Source: Candidatus Hydrogenedentota bacterium (GTDB lineage Bacteria > Hydrogenedentota > Hydrogenedentia > Hydrogenedentales > SLHB01). Taken from it: a stretch of 12,267 nt of DNA. The notes under the pieces were generated by a model. That model searched no databases and was not told the DNA's origin. It saw only the letters and a program-made list of their open reading frames with translations. The position numbers and the translations under genes are program-made. Location of the stretch: positions 1-12,267 of the forward strand of contig DUZM01000080.1 in the NCBI GenBank assembly GCA_013349485.1. The letters run 5' to 3'. Positions 1-7,030 of the stretch are shown here, in pieces (the stretch's first letter is position 1; every line of letters begins with the position of its first letter).

Positions 1-164
1 CGCGGTTTTATCGCGTTGACCAGAGTCGCTCCCGTAGCGGCAACGGCCTGGGCTTAAGCCTTTCAAGAGCCATCTGCAGAGCCCACGGAGGAGACATCGC
101 CGTGACCAGCGTCTTGGGCAAGGGCAGCACCTTTGAAATAACCATCCCAGCAACCGCTACGTGA
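1..164 (+). CDS. Sensor histidine kinase, C-terminal fragment (5' end outside window)
   Basis: Reading from base 3 gives 53 codons and a TGA at 162-164. The peptide begins RFYRVDQSRSR, continues with NGLGLSLSRAICRAHGG and ends near GKGSTFEITIPATAT. This is the end of a HATPase_c domain: the F-box-like start, the G2 box (GLGLSL) that closes the ATP lid, and the final beta strand (GSTFEITIP) typical of HisKA-type kinases. Kinases of this family autophosphorylate a histidine and pass the phosphate to a response regulator. The sensor and dimerisation parts lie to the left of the window, so the signal cannot be told. The gene converges on the substrate-binding protein gene with only 48 bp between them. 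Confidence 0.9.
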   Translation, partial: RFYRVDQSRSRSGNGLGLSLSRAICRAHGGDIAVTSVLGKGSTFEITIPATAT

Positions 165-170
165 GCATGC

Positions 171-200
171 AAGCGAGACCCCTTCCTTGTTGCCTCGCTT
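171..200. terminator. Weak hairpin between convergent genes
   Basis: AAGCGAG (171-177) and CTCGCTT (194-200) are perfect reverse complements, giving a 7-bp stem with a 16-nt loop. It lies between the converging kinase and binding-protein genes, where a shared bidirectional terminator would be expected. Neither strand has a T-run after the stem, so it is not a standard intrinsic terminator. Confidence 0.25.
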
Positions 201-212
201 CCGTCGGCGCCG

Positions 213-1214
213 CTATTTCAGGGGGTGCAGCAGCTTCTGAATCTCGGGGGTCTCGAGGTTTTCGCGGGTGACGACGGTTACGCCGGTGTCGATGCGCTTC
301 TCGACCGGGCGGCCCTCGAGGTGGTCGACGGCGGCCTTGACGCCTTCGTAACCCATTTTGAAGGGGTTCTGGACAATAAGCGCTTGGATGGTTCCGTTTT
401 CGAGCGCGGCGATCTCTTCGTCGGATGCGTCAAATGCGACCAGCTTGATCGCGCCGGCCTTTCCGGCGACGTTTAGGGCTTGTGCCGCGCCCATGGCGCC
501 GCTCTCGTTCGCGGCGAAGATGCCGTCGAGGCCCGGGTTGGCGGTCATGATATCTTCCGTGACGGCCATGCCCGTCGCCACGAGACTCTGGCTGTACTGT
601 TTAGCCACGAGCTTGATGTTCGGGTATTCTTGAATGCCTTCGATGAAGCCCTTTTCGCGCATCTCCGAGGTGGCCGCGCCGCGCACGAACGGAATCAGGG
701 CCACTTCGCCCTCTTCGCCGATCAGCCGGGCCAATTCGCGTGCGGCCAGGTTGGCGCCTTTGATGTTGTCCGTCGCCACAAATGTGATTGGCGTATCGGA
801 CGTAACGCCCGAGTCGATAGTCACCACAGGGATGCCGGCGCGGTCGGCTTTCTCGAGCACGCCGACCAGGGCGTTCTCGTCGCACGCTGCCATAACGATC
901 GCGTCCACCTCGCGCGTGATCATGTCCTCGACGATCCCGATCTGTTTCGCGACCTCGGTCTCCTTCTCGGGACCTTTCCAAAGAATCTCCGCATGGAACT
1001 CTTCACCGGCGGCCAGTGCGCCCGCCTTGACCGTCAACCAGAACTGATGCACCAACCCTTTCGGCAGCACGGCTATCTCGTACTGTTTCTTTTGCGCTGC
1101 CCGGCTTGGCGAGCGTGTCTGGACGCCGGCAGGCGCGGCCGGTTCCCCACCGGTTTTCGGCGCGCACCCGGCCAGTATGGCCAGAACCGCAGCGATGGCA
1201 AACGTCCGTTTCAT
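213..1214 (-). CDS. Sugar-type ABC transporter substrate-binding lipoprotein (Peripla_BP_4 / RbsB-like)
   Basis: The protein has 333 residues. I chose the ATG at 1214 because it gives a clean lipoprotein signal (MKRTFAIAAVLAILAGC, lipobox LAGC, Cys17) and has a GGGAGAG Shine-Dalgarno about 7 nt upstream. An in-frame GTG at 1274 would add 20 residues of poor leader. Residues ~45-330 form a two-lobed type I periplasmic binding fold. Visible landmarks are the first strand YEIAVLPKG (45-53) with F58-W59 at the ligand cleft, VVTIDSGV (130-137), the hinge stretch FAANESG (233-239), VAFDASDE (259-266) and IVQNPFKMGYEG (280-291). These are the usual sugar-contact places in RbsB-like proteins. It is probably anchored outside the cytoplasmic membrane and captures a sugar or similar small ligand; the ligand is not determinable. 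It follows the oxidoreductase gene in the same operon. No permease or ATPase gene is in the window. Confidence 0.88.
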   Translation of the reverse strand: MKRTFAIAAVLAILAGCAPKTGGEPAAPAGVQTRSPSRAAQKKQYEIAVLPKGLVHQFWLTVKAGALAAGEEFHAEILWKGPEKETEVAKQIGIVEDMITREVDAIVMAACDENALVGVLEKADRAGIPVVTIDSGVTSDTPITFVATDNIKGANLAARELARLIGEEGEVALIPFVRGAATSEMREKGFIEGIQEYPNIKLVAKQYSQSLVATGMAVTEDIMTANPGLDGIFAANESGAMGAAQALNVAGKAGAIKLVAFDASDEEIAALENGTIQALIVQNPFKMGYEGVKAAVDHLEGRPVEKRIDTGVTVVTRENLETPEIQKLLHPLK

Positions 1215-1273
1215 GCCAACACTCTCCCTTTCCCGAGATGACGTTCCCCGAGCCGGTGCTTCCGCAACGGACA

Positions 1274-2260
1274 CTACTTAGGCACCGTCACCGGCTTGCC
1301 CGTTGCCGCCGATTTCCAGGCCGCCTCGGTCACCTCGATGGTGCGCAGTCCGCACTCCGGCGGCGTTTGCGGCGTGTCTTTACCGAGGATCGAGTCCACA
1401 AAGTTCTTTTGCGGCGTGTTGTTATACTTGGGCAGCTTGATCGTGACGGGCCGGCCATCCTTGTCGACTTGCACCAGCCCCAATCCCTGCCGGAGGTACA
1501 ACGCCCCCTTGCTTCCGACGACGGTAAAGTCCTCGTAAAAGCCTTGCCCGTTGCCGACGACCGACATGCTGCCGAGTGCGCCGTTTTCAAAGGTCATGGC
1601 CAGCGAACTGTCGATGTCGACCTCGGCAGAATAGTTTTCCATCTTGGCGAAGACCTGTTTTACCTTCAGCCCGGTCACCCACATGACGATATCCACGAGA
1701 TGGCTGCCGGAGTCATTGAGTTGGCCGCCGCCGGACAGCGCCATTTGCTGCCGCCATGTGCCCTTGACGCCCCGGAGCCAGTTCTGCGCCTGAAACGCCT
1801 GGACGTATTGCACCTTGCCGACGGCGCCCTTGGCGATCTGGTCACGCATATAGCGGAACTGCGGGCTGAAATGCCGCTGGTACGAAATCATCAAGACGCG
1901 CTTGGTGGCTTTGGCCTTCTTGATAAGGGTTTTCGCCCTGCGAATGGTGCATACCATCGGTTTCTCGGTGAGCACATGCAGCCCCTTATCGAGGCTCGTC
2001 ATGATCTGCTCGTAGTGCAGCGTGTGCGGACTCAGCACCACCACCCCGTCCAGCGCCTCATCCTTGAGCATCTTCTTGTAGTCGGCGTACACCGCCAGCT
2101 TGCCGGCGCCGTCGCAATGCTCGAGCATCCGATCGAGCGATTTCTTGCTGGGTTCGGTCAACGCGACGACCTGGGCCTTCTTCGTCGCGTGCACCGCGTG
2201 GTAATGGTGGGGGCCCATGCCGCCCGCGCCAATGAATCCAACGCGCAATTTCTTCCCCAT
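1274..2260 (-). CDS. Gfo/Idh/MocA family NAD(P)-dependent oxidoreductase
   Basis: The protein has 328 residues, usual for the family. The N-terminal Rossmann domain shows VGFIGAGGMG (7-16; GxGxxG at G11, G13, G16). It also has the family's EKP signature, LTEKPMVC (97-104), whose lysine (K100) is normally catalytic. The C-terminal alpha/beta domain has GGGQLNDSGSHLVD (177-190), in which D183 and H187 match the DxGxH active-site motif. Members oxidise or reduce sugars, inositols or sugar derivatives with NAD(P); the substrate cannot be read from sequence. The ATG at 2260 has a strong AAGGAG site ~7 nt upstream and a TTGACA promoter ~65 nt upstream. It is the first gene of a two-gene operon, with a 59-nt gap before the binding protein. 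The pairing suggests uptake plus first-step oxidation of one carbohydrate (inference). There is no signal peptide, so a cytoplasmic location is expected. Confidence 0.92.
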   Translation of the reverse strand: MGKKLRVGFIGAGGMGPHHYHAVHATKKAQVVALTEPSKKSLDRMLEHCDGAGKLAVYADYKKMLKDEALDGVVVLSPHTLHYEQIMTSLDKGLHVLTEKPMVCTIRRAKTLIKKAKATKRVLMISYQRHFSPQFRYMRDQIAKGAVGKVQYVQAFQAQNWLRGVKGTWRQQMALSGGGQLNDSGSHLVDIVMWVTGLKVKQVFAKMENYSAEVDIDSSLAMTFENGALGSMSVVGNGQGFYEDFTVVGSKGALYLRQGLGLVQVDKDGRPVTIKLPKYNNTPQKNFVDSILGKDTPQTPPECGLRTIEVTEAAWKSAATGKPVTVPK

Positions 2261-2324
2261 GACGATTCTCCTTAGTGTCGGCGCACCTCAAGTCTCGCGC
2301 CGGAATCGGGTTAAAAGCCGCAGC

Positions 2325-2353
2325 ATGGTATCAGCAGCCCGATCACATGTCAA
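2325..2353 (-). promoter_or_regulatory. Sigma70-type promoter of the oxidoreductase/binding-protein operon
   Basis: On the minus strand, a perfect TTGACA (-35, 2348-2353) is followed after 17 nt by TACCAT (-10, 2325-2330; 4 of 6 consensus bases). Transcription would start near 2318, giving a ~57-nt leader to the ATG at 2260. The -35 box ends only 8 bp from the edge of the nested palindromic element at 2362. Confidence 0.6.
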
Positions 2354-2361
2354 AGGGAAAT

Positions 2362-2606
2362 CTAGTGTGCCGGGCGCGAAGTTCATTTACAAAGTCATCG
2401 GCGGCCATGCTTTCCCGTCATTGCGAGGAGCGAGTCCCCGAGCGACGCGGCAATCTCCTTGGTTTCTCGCGACCCCTCTGTGTGCCTAAGGAGATTGCTT
2501 CGTCGAAGACTCCTCGCAATGACGCGTGGGGACACCTACCGCCGATGAACGGTTCAGGAGAAAACAGGCACGACTTTGCAAAGGGATTTCGCACTCGGCA
2601 CACTAG
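2362..2606. repeat. Nested palindromic, MITE-like element (outer inverted repeat)
   Basis: CTAGTGTGCCG (2362-2372) returns as its exact reverse complement at 2596-2606. The match continues inward, 2362-2396 against 2572-2606, at 29 of 35 positions, and several mismatches still allow G-T pairs. A further 9-bp pair (2396-2404 / 2539-2547, CATCGGCGG) follows after a 24-nt insertion in the right arm. The inner palindrome at 2416-2524 sits in the middle. There is no transposase gene and no obvious target-site duplication at the ends. It could be a non-autonomous transposable element, or a hairpin repeat inserted in an older palindrome. Confidence 0.6.
2416..2524. repeat. Inner REP-like palindrome (cgtcattgcgaggag family)
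   Basis: CGTCATTGCGAGGAG (2416-2430) is matched by its perfect reverse complement at 2510-2524. A second perfect pair lies inside: GCAATCTCCTT (2450-2460) against AAGGAGATTGC (2488-2498). The sequence resembles a hairpin repeat that I recall as common in intergenic DNA of diverse environmental bacteria. The transcript of either strand could form a long stem. Confidence 0.8.
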
Positions 2607-2777
2607 CGGTCGGCCCATGCTGCTGCGAGTCCGCACAATAGGCCTCGCCCGTTGGCAAGAATGGCCGACGAGCAACCGGACAACGCCCCGCGTCGCCCGG
2701 CACAGGAACGGGAGAACTTACGGCGTCCCTGGCCCCTGATGCTCACGTACAGCCTTGACGACGTGCCGCGGCCACCC

Positions 2778-2810
2778 GGGCGCTCGGCCCGCGTTGCCGG
2801 CGGGGCGCCC
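2778..2810 (-). terminator. GC-rich hairpin downstream of the RRM gene
   Basis: GGGCGC (2778-2783) pairs with GCGCCC (2805-2810), and inside it GCGGG/CCCGC can pair on the minus strand. It starts 9 nt beyond the RRM stop codon. There is no T-run, so termination efficiency is uncertain; it may instead act as a 3' stability hairpin. Confidence 0.35.
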
Positions 2811-2818
2811 TCAAAGCC

Positions 2819-3103
2819 TTATTCGTAGCGGGGACGGTAGTCTCGGTTTGGCCCTCGCTGCTCGCGCGGCCGGGCCTCATTGACCCGAAGCGTGCGGCCA
2901 CCCAGATCTGCGCCGTCCATCTTGTCGATGGCCTCGAGCGCCTCCGTCCGCTCCGGCATCTCGACGAAGCCGAATCCCCGGGAGCGGTTGGTCATTCTGT
3001 CGACAATGATTCGCGCCGCGTCGACTTGCCCGAACGCCCCAAACGCTTCCCGCAACTCATCTTCCGTGGTTTCGTACGAAAGATTGCCGACATAGATGTT
3101 CAT
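2819..3103 (-). CDS. Small RNA-binding protein with one RRM domain
   Basis: The protein has 94 residues, nearly all one RNA recognition motif (residues 1-77). RNP2 is IYVGNL (3-8) and RNP1 is RGFGFVEM (42-49). The three aromatic residues that stack on RNA bases (Y4, F44, F46) are present. A short basic, Arg/Pro-rich tail follows (RPREQRGPNR, then DYRPRYE). Bacterial members of this family, best known from cyanobacteria, bind single-stranded RNA in the cytoplasm and several are cold-induced; the RNA targets here are unknown. The ATG at 3103 has AAGGAA about 8 nt upstream. The gene stands alone, with a candidate promoter ~175 nt upstream that would give an unusually long leader. Confidence 0.95.
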   Translation of the reverse strand: MNIYVGNLSYETTEDELREAFGAFGQVDAARIIVDRMTNRSRGFGFVEMPERTEALEAIDKMDGADLGGRTLRVNEARPREQRGPNRDYRPRYE

Positions 3104-3278
3104 TGCGGTTCCTTTCTAGCCGTGGTTTGCGGAGAGTTTGGCGACAGCATCGGTAGCGAATCAGTCGACGGCGGGCATGAAGTCAGACAGAAACGACATG
3201 CGATGGAATTTTGCTCTTACACTGATCGTTGCCTGGGCGTCACGAACTCCAATCGCAATCTACAAATCAACACCTGCC

Positions 3279-3308
3279 ATCATATACTACATACGCCCGA
3301 TAAGGCAA
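3279..3308 (-). promoter_or_regulatory. Candidate promoter of the RRM gene
   Basis: On the minus strand, TTGCCT (3303-3308) is followed after 18 nt by TATGAT (3279-3284; 5 of 6 consensus). Transcription would begin near 3272 and leave a ~170-nt untranslated leader before the ATG at 3103. It lies just beyond the stop codon of the DUF4129 gene at 3334, so the RRM gene can be expressed separately from that operon. Confidence 0.45.
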
Positions 3309-3333
3309 GATGAAATTCAGTTCCGCAGCGCCC

Positions 3334-5103
3334 TCACCGGAGCACGCGGTTCCGAGCGCGGTCGTAGACGCGCCAGAACTTGCGGACGCGATCCAAGTCC
3401 CGTTGCGTCACCTTCTTGGGCGAATAGGCCGAGACCACGTAGAGATCGGTCAGGTCGACGGCCTCCTCGCGAAGCGATTTCAGTTGTTTCGGGAACGCCT
3501 CGATGAATTCGTAAGGCGTTTGCCCATCGCGTCGCGGTACGCCCAGATCGTAGGCTAAGGCGCATAGGGCCTGGTACGCCGCTTCGACCACCTCGGCCGG
3601 CGTGACCTTGGCGGCCCGCTCCGGATCGGCCAACGGATTGCCGTAGCGCGTGCAGATCGCCACGTCCCGACTGATGCGGATCCGCTTCTCGCGCTTGGGA
3701 AACGAGGGTAGGCTCGTGACGCCCTGGAGTGTTCGATCGATGAACTCGAAAAGCCGCACCATCCAACGCGGAAGCCATCGGCCTTGCTGGACGAGCGTAA
3801 TGAGTAAGGCGCCCGTTGTGCGCAACAGGCCGTATGCCACAAACAAGCCCAGAACCCCGACCACAATACGACCCGTCCACCAGACAAACGCGTTCTGGCG
3901 TATCACCTCGTCGGGCGTAGCCTCGACCTCGACAAGTCGGAACTCGTAGTTGCGGCTCCATGGGTCGTATTCGTGCTCGATATTCTTCGCCGGTTCAGGC
4001 GTGTCGGGCGGCGGCAATGCGGCCGCGCCCAAGAACACCGCAACGATCATGGTCGTCCCGAGCCCTATCCAAAATGGGCCGATGCCGGCCGGTACGTGTA
4101 TCCTGCGCGCCCGGAAATACTCGCGGAGACCGCCCAAACTCGTCAGCATGAGAAGCATTAGGGCGGACACCGTATAAGCGCAAACGTACAGGTGGCCTCG
4201 AAGCACCAGATAGCCGCCGCCACGAAGCAGTACCCTTTGTCCTATCGCAAAAACAAACAACACCGGCACGGAGAAGTAGAAGATCGATATGCCGGGATGG
4301 CGTTTCGGCAGCCGCTCGGTCGCGGGGCCGAGTTTATACTTGGCTTTTGGCGGCGGCTTCTTCCATGCCGAGGGGTCCACCGCCTCGAGTTCGTTTCTGA
4401 GGATAATGCCTTCTCTTTTCTCCTTCTCGCGTAGCCGCTTCGCTTCCGGACGCGCAGCCACCGCCGCCCGAATGCGCCGCGCCGTGCCGGTCAAAATGCC
4501 GATATCGCCTGCCCAGGGATTCGTGTCCACGCAGCACTCGTGTACGAGCCGGTTCGTGAACCACCAGATGAATAGGACGATTGACAAGTTGAAAAGTACC
4601 GCCCACCAGTCCCCTTCCAGGAACCCCGGCGCCATCGAGCCCGAGCCGTACATGCTCGTCATCGAAAGCGTGTACAGAATGGAGACACTGCCGAAAAAGA
4701 AAATATACATGATCGATTCATCTTTACCGTCCCGCGCGATAAGACGATTCAACGCGACGATGCCGATGACGAAAAACAGGGCCGTCCACTTAAGATTCGT
4801 GTGGAAACTGTCTGTATACACATATCGCACGTCCAGGAGGAATTGAATCCAAGCCAGAACCATGGCGAATATCAGGCAGGGCGTGAGAACGTCGACGAGC
4901 CAGTCAGTCATCGAACGGTGCTGAATGCGGCGCAGGTCCGCCTCGACCGCGTGCCGCACCGATTCGAAGTCCGTCCGGACTTCTTTCCCCGCCTTCTTGC
5001 GCGTCGGGTCGGGCAGGGCCTTCAGCGACTGCAGGTCGGTCGCCATCGGCGGCAAGTCGGATTCCGGCGGATCAATGCCCGATTCTGGCCGGCGATATTT
5101 CAT
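3334..5103 (-). CDS. Multi-pass membrane protein with C-terminal DUF4129-like domain
   Basis: The protein has 589 residues. After a charged N-terminus (1-65) I count about eight hydrophobic segments, near 68-90, 105-121, 131-150, 166-184, 272-294, 304-324, 342-363 and 408-437. A long charged cytoplasmic-type loop lies at 185-270. The last ~90 residues are soluble and show the DUF4129 pattern: VVEAAYQALCALAYDLGV (505-522), a TPYEFIEAFP turn (529-538) and VTDLYVVSAYSP-like helices ending FWRVYDRARNRVL. DUF4129 often ends membrane transglutaminase proteins encoded beside DUF58 and MoxR; the catalytic transglutaminase domain is absent here. The function is unknown. The ATG at 5103 overlaps the end of the DUF58 gene by 32 nt and has GGAG 6 nt upstream, so translational coupling is likely. 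Met20 (5046) is an alternative start without a good ribosome site. Confidence 0.8.
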   Translation of the reverse strand: MKYRRPESGIDPPESDLPPMATDLQSLKALPDPTRKKAGKEVRTDFESVRHAVEADLRRIQHRSMTDWLVDVLTPCLIFAMVLAWIQFLLDVRYVYTDSFHTNLKWTALFFVIGIVALNRLIARDGKDESIMYIFFFGSVSILYTLSMTSMYGSGSMAPGFLEGDWWAVLFNLSIVLFIWWFTNRLVHECCVDTNPWAGDIGILTGTARRIRAAVAARPEAKRLREKEKREGIILRNELEAVDPSAWKKPPPKAKYKLGPATERLPKRHPGISIFYFSVPVLFVFAIGQRVLLRGGGYLVLRGHLYVCAYTVSALMLLMLTSLGGLREYFRARRIHVPAGIGPFWIGLGTTMIVAVFLGAAALPPPDTPEPAKNIEHEYDPWSRNYEFRLVEVEATPDEVIRQNAFVWWTGRIVVGVLGLFVAYGLLRTTGALLITLVQQGRWLPRWMVRLFEFIDRTLQGVTSLPSFPKREKRIRISRDVAICTRYGNPLADPERAAKVTPAEVVEAAYQALCALAYDLGVPRRDGQTPYEFIEAFPKQLKSLREEAVDLTDLYVVSAYSPKKVTQRDLDRVRKFWRVYDRARNRVLR

Positions 5104-6364
5104 GGAGACTCCACTCTTGCTCGATATGAAACACGTGAATCTGATGCGGCGCCAAACGCCCCGCCGCTTCCGGATATCCGCGCGCGTCGTTGATGTAGAA
5201 GACGCTTACGGCAAATCCGGACAACTTCAGTCCCGCCAGCGCCAGCGCAAGCTTGTCCGTTACGCGCGGCACCACCGGCAACAGGGCGGCGTCCCGCGGC
5301 AGCCGCCGGAACTCCGACATGAGCAGGTCAATGATCCCGAGCCCGTCCGTCGGCACGATCCGCGCAAGATTCTCGACGATTTGCAGCGCCTGAACCGGGC
5401 TGCGCCGCGTCGGCACGCTCAGCGGCGACAACCGGTCCGATGTGCCTTCCCCCACCACGCTCGCCGCCGCGTCGTCGCGACTCAGCGTCTGTTTCGATGC
5501 GACTTCGTATCGCGCGATCTCGGCCGCGTCGCGGCCGTTCGTGATCATGCCGAGCTGCTCGCCCGACATTTGGAGAAGATAGGCGATCGACGCCGTGGTG
5601 GTGATGGCCAGTTCCATTCGGCTCTCGGCCTTCTCGTCGTCGCCGTAGCTCAATTTATGCAGATCGAGGACAAGCGTCCCCCCCTGCACGCTCGAGGGTT
5701 CGTTCAGCTTGCAAAAGAGGTCGCCGGTGCGGGCCGAGACTTTCCAATGGATGCGGTTCAACGGGTCGCCCGGCTGGTACTCGCGTACGCCCGAGATCCG
5801 CGTCGGGTCTTCGTAGATCTTGTTCGACACCCGCACCGGACCCTGCGGGCGCCGCGCCGCGATGTTGAACGTGTCGATGTACGCCACCGTCGGCAAAACG
5901 GATACGTAGTCCTGGCGCTTGCCGGTGCGGAACCGTTTCTGGAGCCCGAACAAGTCACCCGATTCCATGACCAACGGCCCGATCCGGTGATAGCCGCGGC
6001 GCGGGCACGTCAGGCGATACTTCAGCTTCACGCTGCGGCCCGGCATGAGAATGGTCAGCCGGGTCGTGTCGCCATGGCGCTTGAATCCCGGCGGCGTGAC
6101 GTCCTCGAAGTAGATCCAGGGAATCGGCCAACCGCGGCGGTTCGTTATCGTTACCTCGACCGCCACCTCCTCGCCCTGCTGCAACGTATCCGGCGTCACC
6201 GTCCGTTCACAGTCCAGGCCCGACAACCACGCTACACTCGAGATATGCGAAAGCGTCACGAGCAGCAGGAAAGCATAGATCGAGAACGCCATATAAGGGC
6301 TCGGCGCATAGAACGCAATCAACAACGCCACACCCGCCGCTATGAACCAATATGCGTTTTTCAT
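5072..6364 (-). CDS. DUF58 domain membrane protein
   Basis: The protein has 430 residues, usual for the family. Two hydrophobic segments at the N-terminus (4-20 and 22-46) anchor it in the membrane. Residues ~50-150 look like an extracytoplasmic beta-rich region of the kind seen in this family. The diagnostic DUF58 motif is at 194-224: REYQPGD (194-200), R204-I205-H206-W207-K208, S210-A211-R212 and LFCKLNEPS (216-224). It is followed by a von Willebrand A-like fold (229-415) that starts TLVLDLH. DUF58 proteins usually act with a MoxR AAA+ ATPase and membrane partners. Here only the DUF4129 partner follows, and no moxR lies in the 770 bp upstream. The ATG at 6364 has only a weak ribosome site (GAAGAG/GACGG). 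I see no strong promoter directly upstream, although the candidate promoter at 6757-6786 could read through. Confidence 0.88.
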   Translation of the reverse strand: MKNAYWFIAAGVALLIAFYAPSPYMAFSIYAFLLLVTLSHISSVAWLSGLDCERTVTPDTLQQGEEVAVEVTITNRRGWPIPWIYFEDVTPPGFKRHGDTTRLTILMPGRSVKLKYRLTCPRRGYHRIGPLVMESGDLFGLQKRFRTGKRQDYVSVLPTVAYIDTFNIAARRPQGPVRVSNKIYEDPTRISGVREYQPGDPLNRIHWKVSARTGDLFCKLNEPSSVQGGTLVLDLHKLSYGDDEKAESRMELAITTTASIAYLLQMSGEQLGMITNGRDAAEIARYEVASKQTLSRDDAAASVVGEGTSDRLSPLSVPTRRSPVQALQIVENLARIVPTDGLGIIDLLMSEFRRLPRDAALLPVVPRVTDKLALALAGLKLSGFAVSVFYINDARGYPEAAGRLAPHQIHVFHIEQEWSLHEISPARIGH

Positions 6365-6629
6365 CCGTCGGCGCTGCGCTCTTCGGTGGTTGCCTCAGTT
6401 CTTGCGGACGGTGCAGCCGCACGGCCGCGGCCGCCGTCCACGTCAACCACTCCCATACCCAAGATAACCTTGCCTCCAGCTCCTTCCCGGCGACTTCGTT
6501 TTCTAAAGCGTACCATAATGGAGCGTGCCAAGCACATAGCCGGCAACCCTGATTTCTGATAGGGCGGCTGCGGCAAACGGACGCGGACGGCCCTACTGGT
6601 GAATTCGGACGGCCCACGGTGGCGGGCAT

Positions 6630-6652
6630 AAAAAAGCGGCGGCAGAAGCCGC
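6630..6652 (-). terminator. Intrinsic terminator
   Basis: On the minus strand, GCGGC, a 7-nt loop, GCCGC and then TTTTTTAT (stem 6636-6640 / 6648-6652, T-run 6630-6635). A tighter alternative pairs GCGGC with GCCGC across a TTCT loop. This is the clearest rho-independent terminator in the window. It would end transcripts from the promoter at 6757-6786. Confidence 0.75.
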
Positions 6653-6750
6653 ATCGAGAGGACCAAGCTTATTGGGCATCCACCGATGCCGCTGTACATA
6701 TCCTGTTAGGACTCTTGGAAAGTCTCTCTCGCTACGCGGCTCCTGCCGAC
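6630..6750 (-). ncRNA. Candidate small RNA (~120 nt) with own promoter and intrinsic terminator
   Basis: A good promoter (TTGGCA-N18-TACAAT, 6757-6786) would start transcription near 6750. An intrinsic terminator ends it at ~6630. The transcript between them has no ribosome site or credible reading frame. It can fold into a GGCATC/GATGCC hairpin with a 4-nt loop (6675-6680 / 6685-6690) and a weaker GACT/AGTC hairpin (6710-6724). I do not recognise 6S RNA, SRP RNA, tmRNA or a known riboswitch in it. It may be a free regulatory RNA, or an attenuated leader of the DUF58 operon that begins 266 nt further on. Confidence 0.45.
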
Positions 6751-6756
6751 GTTCAA

Positions 6757-6786
6757 ATTGTACCATGCGCATCGCGAAATTGCCAA
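6757..6786 (-). promoter_or_regulatory. Sigma70-type promoter of the candidate small RNA
   Basis: On the minus strand, TTGGCA (-35, 6781-6786; 5 of 6) is followed after 18 nt by TACAAT (-10, 6757-6762; 5 of 6). It is one of the two best promoter matches in the window, yet no gene starts within 390 nt downstream, and a terminator intervenes. Confidence 0.6.
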
Positions 6787-7000
6787 GCAGAATCCTGACC
6801 CGCCGCATTCCCCTAATCGCCGGGTAAGCATGAGCGAAAAGCGGGGACTGACGCAAGTGAACGACCGTTAGGGAGTGAGACGTGTTTGTCCCTGGTTCTT
6901 CGCGATCACCGCGTGGGTGCCTAAGGGCATTCGCCAAACACCTGTGCCGACTACTGAGGGTACACTTGGCGTCGACTTACCCGGCGATTACGGCATTCAT

Positions 7001-7030
7001 TATCCCTTGCCGTTGGAATTGTACTATAAT
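7001..7030 (+). promoter_or_regulatory. Candidate recG promoter
   Basis: A perfect TATAAT lies at 7025-7030. The best -35 placement around 7001-7008 (TATCCCTT) matches poorly, so the promoter may be weak or activator-dependent. Transcription from ~7037 would give a ~100-nt leader to the ATG at 7136. It would exclude the in-frame upstream start at 6875. Confidence 0.4.

Larger units (their letters stand above)
2261..2818. other. Non-coding stretch between RRM gene and oxidoreductase gene
   Basis: This 558-bp gap holds, from left to right, the AAGGAG site and promoter of the minus-strand operon, the nested palindromic element (2362-2606), ~170 bp in which I recognise nothing (2607-2777), and a GC-rich hairpin just downstream of the RRM stop codon. 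Open frames that cross it run through the palindromes and show no protein-like composition. Confidence 0.6.

Noticed and set aside
6361..6516. A 51-residue minus-strand gene ending in an ATGA overlap with the DUF58 start
   Set aside because: The overlap is suggestive of coupling, but there is no ribosome site, the composition is low-complexity Arg/Gly/Ala, and no family is recognisable.
4925..6559. A 544-codon plus-strand frame opposite the DUF58 and DUF4129 genes
   Set aside because: It reads Arg/His/Gln-rich protein without domains and lies antisense to two well-supported genes. Long antisense frames are expected in GC-rich codon-biased DNA. The same holds for frames at 480-1241 (+), 1106-2275 (+) and 7631-9154 (-).
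6555..6660. A tRNA-like stretch; the minus-strand translation (RAVRVRLPQPP) resembles spurious peptides read from tRNA genes
   Set aside because: I could not find a T-arm (GGTTCRANNCC), an anticodon arm or matching acceptor strands on either strand. The only clear hairpin here is the terminator.
6838..6877. GTTAGGG at 6868-6874 as an additional attC core upstream of recG
   Set aside because: The last base breaks GTTRRRY, and no inverted arms lie to its left.
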